From contig JAHEDS010000018.1 in assembly GCA_024641135.1 (NCBI GenBank), positions 1 to 36,869 on the forward strand: 36,869 nt of DNA, written 5' to 3'. The notes beneath the pieces were generated by a model that saw nothing but the letters and a program-made list of their open reading frames with translations, searched no databases and was not told the origin of the DNA. Of the stretch, positions 18,326-25,698 are shown piece by piece (position 1 is the first letter of the stretch; each line of letters begins with the position of its first letter). Made by a program: the position numbers and the translations under genes. This stretch comes from Flavobacteriales bacterium (lineage in GTDB: Bacteria; Bacteroidota; Bacteroidia; Flavobacteriales; Flavobacteriaceae).

Positions 18326-18612
18326 AAACTATTATCGAGCATTGCAAAAGAATAGTATTTATATTAACCTATTTAAAAGCCAAAGATATTTCTTTATCTA
18401 AACAGAATAAATACTTCTTCATATATTTTACAATCATTTAACAAAAATCATTCCCAAATATTGTAAATCCATTCATTTAAACAATAAACACTCCCCTATT
18501 TTATTGAATAAATGTTAAAATTTGTTAATTTATTATTATGTTATACATAGTACTGTAACATTTTAATATACATGTCGTCTATTAAGTATAAATCAATTAA
18601 AAAATAACAATC
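18326..18612. other. 287-base AT-rich intergenic region between secreted protein and small peptide genes
   Basis: A divergent spacer holding presumed promoters for the minus-strand secreted protein and the plus-strand small-peptide unit. A TTTG at 18521-18524 could be a -33 box for the peptides, but the downstream match to TAnnTTTG (TAGTACTG at 18548) is poor. I see no other gene. An 11-codon ORF at 18572 is judged noise. Confidence 0.4.
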
Positions 18613-18699
18613 ATGAGAACTTTAGACAGTAATAATTTAACAGAAGCATTTAAAAATTCAAAAACTCAAAACTGGAATAGTAAAAGACGTTACAGATAA
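18613..18699 (+). CDS. Small peptide 1 (28 residues), W-x3-[KR]-R-Y C-terminus
   Basis: A 28-residue ORF from ATG 18613 to TAA 18697-18699, not listed by standard ORF callers because of its size. It is hydrophilic, has no signal peptide and begins MRTLDSNNLTEAFKNS. It ends QNWNSKRRYR. The C-terminal W-N-S-K-R-R-Y has the same spacing (W-x3-[KR]-R-Y) as the next small ORF. The shared Arg and Tyr are encoded by CGT and TAC here but AGA and TAT in the partner, so the likeness is at protein level and not recent DNA duplication. Function unknown. Possible roles are a peptide signal, a modified peptide precursor or a regulatory peptide. No radical-SAM or other modification gene is visible nearby. 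Confidence 0.6.
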   Translation: MRTLDSNNLTEAFKNSKTQNWNSKRRYR

Positions 18700-18741
18700 A
18701 CTATTATTATTCATTAAAATTATCAATAAAACACAACTAAA

Positions 18742-18858
18742 ATGAAATCAGAGATTAAAATATCCAAACACTTAAAAAATATGACTCACAGAAGATTATT
18801 TGAATTGAATAATTCGAATTTAGAAATGTGGACTGGAGCAAAAAGATATACTCTGTAA
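18742..18858 (+). CDS. Small peptide 2 (38 residues), W-x3-[KR]-R-Y C-terminus
   Basis: A 38-residue ORF from ATG 18742 to TAA 18856-18858, 42 bases after small peptide 1. An internal ATG at 18781 would give a 25-residue form. It ends NLEMWTGAKRYTL. Aligning the Trp residues gives W-T-G-A-K-R-Y against W-N-S-K-R-R-Y in peptide 1, with identical spacing. It is basic and lacks a signal peptide or hydrophobic helix. A strong terminator begins 22 bases after the stop, and the next gene is convergent. The two peptides are therefore probably the whole message. Function unknown. Confidence 0.6.
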   Translation: MKSEIKISKHLKNMTHRRLFELNNSNLEMWTGAKRYTL

Positions 18859-18880
18859 AAAATCTATTGATAAAGTAAAA

Positions 18881-18920
18881 ATTTAAAAAGCCCTGAAAAA
18901 TATTTCAGGGCTTTTTAAAT
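18881..18920. terminator. Bidirectional terminator after small peptides and oligopeptidase gene
   Basis: An 18-bp stem (18881-18898 with 18903-18920) with core AAAAAGCCCTGAAA and a 4-base loop, flanked by A- and T-tracts. It closes the small-peptide unit (+) and the oligopeptidase gene (-). Confidence 0.94.
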
Positions 18921-18933
18921 TGTGTTTTCTTAT

Positions 18934-21093
18934 TTAAATTTCATTATTATCTAAATCTATTAAAAACGAATACATTAATGCCGTTCTTTTATATCTTTCG
19001 AATCTTCCTGAAGCACCTCCATGGCCAGTAGACATGTTACAATCCATTAAAATTAAATTATCATCAGTTTTTAATTCGCGTAATTTAGCAACCCATTTTG
19101 CCGGTTCCCAATACTGTACTTGACTATCCCAATAACCTGTTGTTACTAAAATATTTGGATAATTTTGAGCAGTTACATTATCATATGGAGAATACGATTT
19201 CATATAGTCGTAGTATTCCTTATTTTTCGGGTTACCCCATTCATCAAATTCGAAAGTTGTTAAAGGAATCGTTTCGTCTAACATCGTTGAAATTACATCT
19301 ACAAACGGAACAGCTGCAATTACTCCATTCCACAAATCAGGTTTCATATTTACTATCGCTCCCATTAAAAGGCCACCTGCCGATCCACCATATGCATACA
19401 TATGTTCCCTGCTTGTATAGCCTTCTTTAACCAAAAATTCTCCTGTATCAATAAAATCTGTAAATGTATTTTTCTTCTTTAAAAGTTTTCCGTTTTCATA
19501 CCAGTCTCGTCCCATTTCCTGTCCTCCCCTAATATGTGCAATCGCATATATAAATCCTCTGTTTAAAAGACTTAGTCTTGCAGAATCAAAAGTAGCTTCA
19601 GAACTACTACCATATGACCCATAAGAATATAATAATAGTGGTGTATTTACTCCTTTTTCTGTTCCTTTTTTAAATATTAGAGATACTGGTACTTTAGTCC
19701 CATCTGTTGCTGTAGCATATAATCTTTCTGATGTGTAATCATCAGAACTATATCCTCCAACAACTTCTTCTTGTTTCAATAACACTTGTTCTTTTGTTTC
19801 CATATTAAAATCATATGTACTCCAGGGTGTTGTTAAAGAAGTATATACATACCGAAGAATATTTGTGTCAAAATCTAAGTTTGATGTAGTATAAGCCACA
19901 TAACTTGGGTCATTAAATTTAAGATTATACTCTAAAGATTTATCCCATGTCATCACTCGAACTTCTATTAAACCATTAATACGTTCCGAAACAACTAAAT
20001 AATTTTTAAATAAATCGAAATTTTGGAAATAAACATCCTCGCGATGCATAATAACATCTGTCCAGTTATCTTTAGTTGTTGCAGTAATAGGTGTTTTTAC
20101 AAGTTTAAAGTTTTTTGCATTTAAATTAGTTCTAATGTAAAAATCATTACCAAAATGTTCAACACTATATTCCAAATTAACTTCTCTTGGTTGAATTATT
20201 TTAAATTCACCCTTTGGATTATCTGCTTCTAAAAAACGGAATTCGGTTGACAAAGTTTGACTACTACCTATAATTATATATTTATTCGATTTTGTTTTAT
20301 AAACAAAGGAATTAAAGGTTTCATCTGTTTCTTCAAATACTAAAACATCTTGAGATTGTTCAGTGCCTAGTGTATGTTTAAAAATTTTGTTCTGCCTTAA
20401 TGTTTGTGGGTCTTTGGTAGCATAAAAAACTGTTTTATTATCATTTGCCCAAACAGCTCCTCCTCCGGTATTACTTAACTTATCCGTCAAAACATTGCCA
20501 CTATCAAGGGATTTAAAGTAAAGCGTATAATTTCGTCTAGAAACAGTATCAATTCCATAAACTAGCATTTTATTATCTTGACTTACAGATTGTCCCCCTA
20601 CACCAAAATATGCATATCCCTTCGCCATTTGCGGCACATTCAGTATAATTTCTTCTGCAGAAGTGTCCGCTTTTTTTCTGCAATACAAAGGGTAATCGTT
20701 TCCTTCTTCATATTTTGAATAATATACATACCCATTATCCTTAACTGGAACGGATTGTTCATCTTTTTTAATGCGGCCTACAATTTCATTATATAAAGTA
20801 TCCTGAAGCGACTTGGTAGGCTCCATTACTTTGGCTAAATAATCATTTTCTGCATTAAGATAATTTAATACATCTTGTGTTTGAGCATCTGGAGTTTTAG
20901 CATTTTTTTGAGCATCGCTTAATCGCATCCAGTAATAATCATCAATTCGAGTGTCTCCATGAATTGATAATTCCTTTGATATTTTTTTTGCAACCGGGGC
21001 CTCTGAATTAAGATTTAGGGACTGATCTTCTTTTGTTTTGCAACTATTAAAAAGTAAAAAGAAAATTAAAAATGCGTAATAATATGTTTTCAT
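18934..21093 (-). CDS. ptrB: Oligopeptidase B-like S9 peptidase, predicted lipoprotein
   Basis: A 719-residue prolyl-oligopeptidase-family enzyme of protease II type (cleaves after basic residues in characterised members). The N-terminus MKTYYYAFLIFFLLFNSC looks like a lipoprotein signal with the lipid cysteine at residue 18, so it is probably periplasmic or membrane-anchored, unlike the cytoplasmic E. coli enzyme. A beta-propeller occupies about residues 90-430. Catalytic residues are S571 in YGGSAGGLLM, D656 in GYWDSQVQYWEP and H691 in STGHGGASGR. It is the second exported S9 peptidase in this stretch. The symbol reflects family likeness. Substrate specificity is inferred. Confidence 0.88.
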   Translation of the reverse strand: MKTYYYAFLIFFLLFNSCKTKEDQSLNLNSEAPVAKKISKELSIHGDTRIDDYYWMRLSDAQKNAKTPDAQTQDVLNYLNAENDYLAKVMEPTKSLQDTLYNEIVGRIKKDEQSVPVKDNGYVYYSKYEEGNDYPLYCRKKADTSAEEIILNVPQMAKGYAYFGVGGQSVSQDNKMLVYGIDTVSRRNYTLYFKSLDSGNVLTDKLSNTGGGAVWANDNKTVFYATKDPQTLRQNKIFKHTLGTEQSQDVLVFEETDETFNSFVYKTKSNKYIIIGSSQTLSTEFRFLEADNPKGEFKIIQPREVNLEYSVEHFGNDFYIRTNLNAKNFKLVKTPITATTKDNWTDVIMHREDVYFQNFDLFKNYLVVSERINGLIEVRVMTWDKSLEYNLKFNDPSYVAYTTSNLDFDTNILRYVYTSLTTPWSTYDFNMETKEQVLLKQEEVVGGYSSDDYTSERLYATATDGTKVPVSLIFKKGTEKGVNTPLLLYSYGSYGSSSEATFDSARLSLLNRGFIYAIAHIRGGQEMGRDWYENGKLLKKKNTFTDFIDTGEFLVKEGYTSREHMYAYGGSAGGLLMGAIVNMKPDLWNGVIAAVPFVDVISTMLDETIPLTTFEFDEWGNPKNKEYYDYMKSYSPYDNVTAQNYPNILVTTGYWDSQVQYWEPAKWVAKLRELKTDDNLILMDCNMSTGHGGASGRFERYKRTALMYSFLIDLDNNEI

Positions 21094-21149
21094 ATTCTAT
21101 GTAATTAACTTATTTGCTATGAAGATAAAACAAAAAAAATGGAAACGAA

Positions 21150-21566
21150 TTAATTTTTAGTGGTTTCCGTCACCTTTGGAATTCCATATTCAATTAAAAT
21201 TCTTTTTCTACCCCAATTTTTTGCAGCCTTAACATCAATCCCCATGTAAATATCGATATGGTTTTTCCATCTAGGATGCATTCTGTCCTTTACAAAATAT
21301 ATTCCTTCTAAGCCTTTTATCTTAATGGGTGTATCATGCCTTAATCCCTTTTTAATTAAATCATTGGAGACAGCAATATATTTCATACCAGGCTTTAAAC
21401 TATCACCATAAGCCGTGATATGAGGATCTGAATCTGTTTGGTTTTTTAGTGAGTTATAGGCGGTGGCAGTAACTTTTAAAGAATGCCAAGTGTAATTTTC
21501 TTCAAAATCATCTTTGCAACTAAAAAAGAGCAGTAATAAAAAAAAGTACAAACTTTTAAATGACAT
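21150..21566 (-). CDS. 3D-domain lipoprotein
   Basis: A 138-residue protein with a lipoprotein signal (MSFKSLYFFLLLLFFSC, cysteine 17) and a 3D (Asp-Asp-Asp) domain. The domain markers are VTATAYNS at about 32, AYGDSLKPGMKYIAV, KDRMHPRWKNHIDIYMG and AAKNWGRKRILI. This double-psi-barrel-like domain is related to the catalytic part of MltA and Rpf-like cell-wall lytic enzymes, so a role in peptidoglycan turnover is plausible. Right after the cysteine comes KDDFEE, which resembles the lipoprotein export signal for surface display in Flavobacterium and Capnocytophaga. It is downstream of the small heat-shock gene but separated from it by a terminator. Confidence 0.85.
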   Translation of the reverse strand: MSFKSLYFFLLLLFFSCKDDFEENYTWHSLKVTATAYNSLKNQTDSDPHITAYGDSLKPGMKYIAVSNDLIKKGLRHDTPIKIKGLEGIYFVKDRMHPRWKNHIDIYMGIDVKAAKNWGRKRILIEYGIPKVTETTKN

Positions 21567-21615
21567 GAAATGACTTTATTATTATTTATAAATATAGAGT
21601 TAATATTATTAAAAT

Positions 21616-21644
21616 AAAAAAGAGAGCTTAAAGCTCTCTTTTTT
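21616..21644 (-). terminator. Terminator of the small heat-shock gene
   Basis: A 12-bp stem (21616-21627 with 21633-21644) with core GAGAGC and a 5-base TTAAA loop, followed on the minus strand by a T-tract formed by the A-rich flank. It lies one base beyond the Hsp20 stop. Confidence 0.88.
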
Positions 21645-21645
21645 A

Positions 21646-22125
21646 TTATCCAATTTGGATTGTTTTAATGGGTTTTTTCTTCGCTTCATCTCTTTTAGGA
21701 AGCGTGATTTTCAAAATTCCATCATCATATTTAGCCGAAACGTTTTCAGTTTCAACCGTTTCTGGAATGTCAAATGTCCTTTTGAATGAAGAATACCCAA
21801 ATTCTCTTCTCGTGTAATTTTCTCTTGTTTCATTGTTTTCAGACTTAATTTCAGAACTAATTGATAAAATATTATTATCAACATTAATTTCAAAATCAGA
21901 CTTTTTTAATCCAGGAACTGCCATTTCTAGAATGAATTCATTATTCGTTTCAATAACATTCACTGCTGGCAACGTTAATCCAGTATTAAAATTTGATAAA
22001 TACTCATTAGTAAAACCTTTCCCTAAAATATCATCAAACCAAGATGGTAAAGAAGGTAATCGGTTAAAATTAGAATCAATAGTTCTATCACTCTCGTTTT
22101 TACTTGTTGGAATTAAAATACTCAT
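21646..22125 (-). CDS. Small heat-shock protein (Hsp20/alpha-crystallin family)
   Basis: A 159-residue Hsp20 family chaperone. The alpha-crystallin domain spans about residues 45-145, with FILEMAVPGLKKSDFEINVD and GILKITLPKRDEAKKKP near its end. The final KPIKTIQIG replaces the I-x-I/V oligomerisation motif with I-Q-I. I chose the ATG at 22125 (MSILIPTSKNES) over an in-frame ATG eight codons upstream, because the upstream segment (MLNLKILI) is not typical of the family. These chaperones bind unfolding proteins in the cytoplasm without ATP. It is followed by its own terminator. Confidence 0.9.
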   Translation of the reverse strand: MSILIPTSKNESDRTIDSNFNRLPSLPSWFDDILGKGFTNEYLSNFNTGLTLPAVNVIETNNEFILEMAVPGLKKSDFEINVDNNILSISSEIKSENNETRENYTRREFGYSSFKRTFDIPETVETENVSAKYDDGILKITLPKRDEAKKKPIKTIQIG

Positions 22126-22192
22126 AATTAAAATTTTTAGGTTTAACAATGTTTATTGAAACATTTACAACAAAATAAATACCAATGCATAA

Positions 22193-22234
22193 AAACTGAA
22201 AATATTGCAGATTTACATGACATTTTTTCAGTTT
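22193..22234 (-). terminator. Candidate terminator of the E1 dehydrogenase gene
   Basis: A 10-bp perfect stem, AAACTGAAAA (22193-22202) against TTTTCAGTTT (22225-22234), with a 22-base loop. On the minus strand it is followed by TTTTT. The long loop and AT-rich stem lower confidence. Confidence 0.5.
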
Positions 22235-22259
22235 AAGCACCTAGCTAATAGAAGTTTAA

Positions 22260-24263
22260 CTAATAAATAATTAAATCTAATAAAGCGCTTTCAAAATTGT
22301 TTTTGGATAAATATTGATCTTCTAACTGTTTAATAAATGGGATAGGTGTTTCCATACTCGCTACACGTTTTACAGGAGCATCAAGATTTTCAAAACAGTT
22401 TTCCATTATCATAGCAGAAATATCACTTGCAATACCACCAAACAAGGTGTCTTCATGGAGAATAATAACTCGACCTGTCTTATTTACAGATTCAAAAATA
22501 GTGTCAGTATCCAAAGGCTGAAGGGTTCGCAAATCAATAACATCTGCTTGTATATCCTTATGTGCATCCAGTGTTTCTAAGGCCCAATGAACAGCAGCCC
22601 CATAGGCAATGACCGTTACTGTATTACCTGTTCTTATAAGTGATGCTTTACCAAATGGAATCGTATAATACTCTGTTGGTACTTCCTGACGTATACTTCT
22701 ATACAAGCCTTTATGTTCGAAGAATAAAACGGGATTAGGATCATTAATTGAAGTTGCTAAAAGTCCTTTAGCATCATAAGGGAAAGCTGGGTATACTACT
22801 TTTAAACCAGGGGTTTTAGTAAACCATGCCTCGTTTGTTTGAGAATGAAATGGACCTGCACTCATGCCTGCGCCGCAAGGCATTCTAACGACAACGTCTG
22901 CTTCTTGATTCCATCTATAATAGGATTTTGCTAAATAATTCACAATTGGATTAAACCCGGAAGACACAAAATCGGCAAACTGCATTTCTACAACGCTTTT
23001 TATTCCCGATATAGAAAGCCCCATAGCTACTTCAATTATTGAAGATTCGCAAATTGGAGTGTTTCTAACTCGTTTTTTTCCAAATTTTTCTAAAAATCCT
23101 TCTGTTATCTTAAAGGCACCTCCATATTCAGCTATGTCTTGCCCCATAATAACTAAATCCTTATGCACTTCCATACTTTGGTCTAATCCTTGGGAAATAG
23201 CATCAATAAATCGTATTTCTTTTAATTCACTATTTGCATTAACTTCTGAATCTATAAAAGGTTTATAAACATCATTTAACTCATTTAATTTGTTTGGAAC
23301 AATAGCTTCCTCTTCAAAAGCCATTTTTAAATGAGAATTAATTTCATTTGTGATATCATTTTTAATGGAGGCTTCCAATTCTAAAGTAAGAACTCCTTGG
23401 TCCTTTAAAAAAGTTTCATAATTAACAACAGGGTCTTTTAAGGCCCATGTTTCCATCAGTTCTTGTGGAACATATTTAGTACCACTAGCCTCTTCATGAC
23501 CTCTCATTCTAAACGTTTTGAATTCCAAAAGTATGGGTCTTTGATTTTCACGCATACTTTGGGCTAATTCACTAACTTTTGAATAAACCTCAAGAATATT
23601 ATTGCCATCAATAATATGACTTTCTATACCATAGCCAATTCCTTTATCCGCAATATGTTCACATCTGTATTGTTCATTTGTAGGTGTAGATAATCCATAA
23701 CCATTATTTTCCACACAAAATATAACAGGTAATTGCCAAACGGCCGCTACATTTAAGGCTTCATGAAAATCCCCTTCACTCGTTCCTCCTTCTCCTGTAA
23801 AAACCGCTGTAACTTCCTTCTTCGTTTTTATAAGACTCGCTAAAGCAATCCCATCGGCAACTCCTAATTGTGGTCCCAAGTGAGAAATCATTCCAATTAT
23901 TTTAAATTCCTGAGTTCCAAAATGAAAAGACCGGTCTCTTCCTTTTGTAAAACCTGAAGCTTTTCCCTGCCATTGAGAAAACAATCTGCTTAAAGGAATT
24001 TCTCTTGTTGTAAAAACTCCTAAATTTCTATGCATTGGTAAAATATACTCATCTTTTGTTAAAGACATCGTTACTCCAACTGCAATAGCTTCTTGTCCAA
24101 TTCCAGAAAACCATTTACTTATTTTACCTTGACGTAATAAAATAAGCATTTTTTCCTCAATCATTCTGGGTTTTAACAAATTCTTGTAAATTCGTATTAG
24201 CGACTCATTATCAATATCTTGTCTATTATAATGAATGTTGTTTAACGAGGCAGATAAACTCAT
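22260..24263 (-). CDS. Fused 2-oxoacid dehydrogenase E1 (alpha and beta in one chain)
   Basis: A 667-residue thiamine-pyrophosphate enzyme. The N-terminal half (about 1-320) is the E1 alpha subunit with the TPP-binding segment starting GEGGTSEGDFHEALNVAA and ending ENNGYGLSTPT. The C-terminal half (about 340-667) is E1 beta, with MGQDIAEYGGAFKITEGF and VEMQFADFVSSGFNPIVN. Enzymes of this type decarboxylate branched-chain 2-oxoacids or pyruvate as part of the complex with E2 (lipoyl) and E3. Branched-chain is the more likely choice by likeness to Bacteroidota BKD enzymes. No E2 or E3 gene is adjacent. It has a -7 box 24 bases upstream of its ATG, and a candidate terminator follows. Confidence 0.92.
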   Translation of the reverse strand: MSLSASLNNIHYNRQDIDNESLIRIYKNLLKPRMIEEKMLILLRQGKISKWFSGIGQEAIAVGVTMSLTKDEYILPMHRNLGVFTTREIPLSRLFSQWQGKASGFTKGRDRSFHFGTQEFKIIGMISHLGPQLGVADGIALASLIKTKKEVTAVFTGEGGTSEGDFHEALNVAAVWQLPVIFCVENNGYGLSTPTNEQYRCEHIADKGIGYGIESHIIDGNNILEVYSKVSELAQSMRENQRPILLEFKTFRMRGHEEASGTKYVPQELMETWALKDPVVNYETFLKDQGVLTLELEASIKNDITNEINSHLKMAFEEEAIVPNKLNELNDVYKPFIDSEVNANSELKEIRFIDAISQGLDQSMEVHKDLVIMGQDIAEYGGAFKITEGFLEKFGKKRVRNTPICESSIIEVAMGLSISGIKSVVEMQFADFVSSGFNPIVNYLAKSYYRWNQEADVVVRMPCGAGMSAGPFHSQTNEAWFTKTPGLKVVYPAFPYDAKGLLATSINDPNPVLFFEHKGLYRSIRQEVPTEYYTIPFGKASLIRTGNTVTVIAYGAAVHWALETLDAHKDIQADVIDLRTLQPLDTDTIFESVNKTGRVIILHEDTLFGGIASDISAMIMENCFENLDAPVKRVASMETPIPFIKQLEDQYLSKNNFESALLDLIIY

Positions 24264-24286
24264 GAAAAGGGTATTTTTTTACGATT

Positions 24287-24294
24287 CAAATATA
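24287..24294 (-). promoter_or_regulatory. Putative -7 promoter element for the E1 gene
   Basis: On the minus strand this reads TATATTTG, a full match to TAnnTTTG, 23 bases before the start codon. A TTG lies 25 bases upstream, rather far for a -33 box. Confidence 0.5.
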
Positions 24295-24362
24295 CTATAA
24301 AATGATAATTTGTATCCATCAAGTTTAATAAATTATGGCATCCGCTCAATATAATGTTTTTG

Positions 24363-24370
24363 TACATTTG
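24363..24370 (+). promoter_or_regulatory. Putative -7 promoter element for the oxygenase operon
   Basis: TACATTTG matches TAnnTTTG and lies 22 bases before the ATG at 24393. It is divergent from the E1 promoter. No strong -33 TTTG is seen at the usual distance. Confidence 0.5.
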
Positions 24371-24392
24371 CAGTTATCAATAAATAATAAAA

Positions 24393-25343
24393 ATGAATAG
24401 TATTCCTAGTGTTAATTTAAATGATTTTATTTCAGGAGATAATGAAAGAAAGCAACAGTTTGTTAAAGAAATTGGTAAAGCATATGAAGAAATAGGTTTT
24501 GTGGCTTTAAAGGGGCACTTTTTAGACGATGCATTAGTTGAAGGTCTATATTCTGAAGTAAAAAACTTTTTTAATTTACCTCTCGATATTAAAAAAAAAT
24601 ATGAAATCCCTGGAATTGGTGGACAAAGAGGCTATGTGTCTTTTGGTAAAGAAAGTGCAAAGGGAAAAAAAGAAGGAGATTTAAAAGAATTTTGGCATTT
24701 TGGTCAATATGTAGAAAACAATCCTAAATTAGAAGGAGAATATCCAGCCAATGTTATCGTGGAAGAACTTCCAGAATTTAATGAAGTTGGAAAAAATGCC
24801 TATAAAATGCTTGAGAAAACTGCTAAATATGTTTTACGGGCTTTGTCTTTACATTTAGGTTTAGAAGAAACTTATTTTGACAATTATATTTTAAATGGCA
24901 ATTCTATATTGAGGCCTATTCATTATCCACCAATTTCTGAAGAACCTAAAGAAGCTGTAAGAGCGGCAGCTCACGGCGATATTAATTTAATTACTTTACT
25001 TATGGGTGCTCAAGGAAGGGGTTTGCAAGTTCAAAATCATAAAGGTGAATGGATTGATGCTATTGCTGAACCTGATGAATTGATGATTAATGTTGGGGAT
25101 ATGCTTTCAAGACACACAAATAATAAACTAAAGTCGACGATGCATCAGGTAATTAATCCTCCAAAAGAACTTTGGGGTACGTCGAGATATTCTATTCCGT
25201 TTTTTATGCATCCAATAAGTGACATGAAATTAAATGTTATTGAAGGATGTATTGACGAAAATAACCCAAAAGCTTTTGATGATATAACCGCAGGAGAATT
25301 TTTAACTGAACGTTTAATAGAATTAGGACTTATTAAGAAATAA
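24393..25343 (+). CDS. 2-oxoglutarate/Fe(II)-dependent oxygenase (isopenicillin N synthase-like)
   Basis: A 316-residue member of the isopenicillin N synthase-like dioxygenase family. The DIOX N-terminal domain covers about residues 4-120. The iron ligands are H194 and D196 (AHGDINLITLL) and H251 (STMHQVINP), and the 2-oxoglutarate-binding R-x-S is R265-Y-S267. Family members oxidise varied small molecules in the cytoplasm, so the substrate cannot be named. It heads a five-gene operon and is 22 bases upstream of the SUI1 gene. Confidence 0.9.
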   Translation: MNSIPSVNLNDFISGDNERKQQFVKEIGKAYEEIGFVALKGHFLDDALVEGLYSEVKNFFNLPLDIKKKYEIPGIGGQRGYVSFGKESAKGKKEGDLKEFWHFGQYVENNPKLEGEYPANVIVEELPEFNEVGKNAYKMLEKTAKYVLRALSLHLGLEETYFDNYILNGNSILRPIHYPPISEEPKEAVRAAAHGDINLITLLMGAQGRGLQVQNHKGEWIDAIAEPDELMINVGDMLSRHTNNKLKSTMHQVINPPKELWGTSRYSIPFFMHPISDMKLNVIEGCIDENNPKAFDDITAGEFLTERLIELGLIKK

Positions 25344-25365
25344 TATATTTTAATCTAAAAGAGGC

Positions 25366-25695
25366 ATGGATTTACATGATCAATTAAAAAATTTATTTCC
25401 AGATCATATTAAGGAGGCGTCTTCTGAAAAACCAGAAGAAACTAATAGTATTTGGATGCAGGAGGCTCCTATAATCTGCAAATACGAAAAGCGTAAAGGG
25501 AAACCCATAACTATTTTAGAAGGTTATACAGGAGCGAACGAAGATTTTAAAGTTTTAGCTAAAGAAATTAAACAAAAACTAAGTGTCGGTGGTAGTTTTA
25601 AAGATGATAAAATTATTATTCAAGGGGATTATCGCGATAAAATAATGCAATTACTTAAAGATAAAGGATTTTCTGTAAAACGTGTTGGAGGATAA
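25366..25695 (+). CDS. SUI1/YciH-type translation factor
   Basis: A 109-residue protein with a SUI1 (eIF1-like) domain from about residue 38 to 108. It carries KRKGKPITILEGYTG, LAKEIKQKLSVGGSFKDDKI and IQGDYRDKIMQLLKDKGF, the three blocks of the YciH family. E. coli YciH binds the ribosome and affects start-codon fidelity and stress. The first 35 residues are a divergent acidic lead. It lies 3 bases before the DUF1835 gene, so it is co-transcribed with it. Confidence 0.93.
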   Translation: MDLHDQLKNLFPDHIKEASSEKPEETNSIWMQEAPIICKYEKRKGKPITILEGYTGANEDFKVLAKEIKQKLSVGGSFKDDKIIIQGDYRDKIMQLLKDKGFSVKRVGG

Positions 25696-25698
25696 TCA

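Noticed and set aside
18572-18607. Eleven-codon ORF starting ATG just before small peptide 1
   Set aside because: Lys-rich, in AT-rich DNA, no shared motif and no convincing start region. Likely chance.
18613-18699. Darobactin/dynobactin-like modified peptide (WNS...YR similarity)
   Set aside because: The match is a few residues only, the second peptide lacks WN, and no radical-SAM enzyme or exporter gene is in the window.
22126-22149. Upstream ATG of the Hsp20 gene
   Set aside because: Eight extra residues unlike Hsp20 N-termini. The internal ATG gives the standard start.
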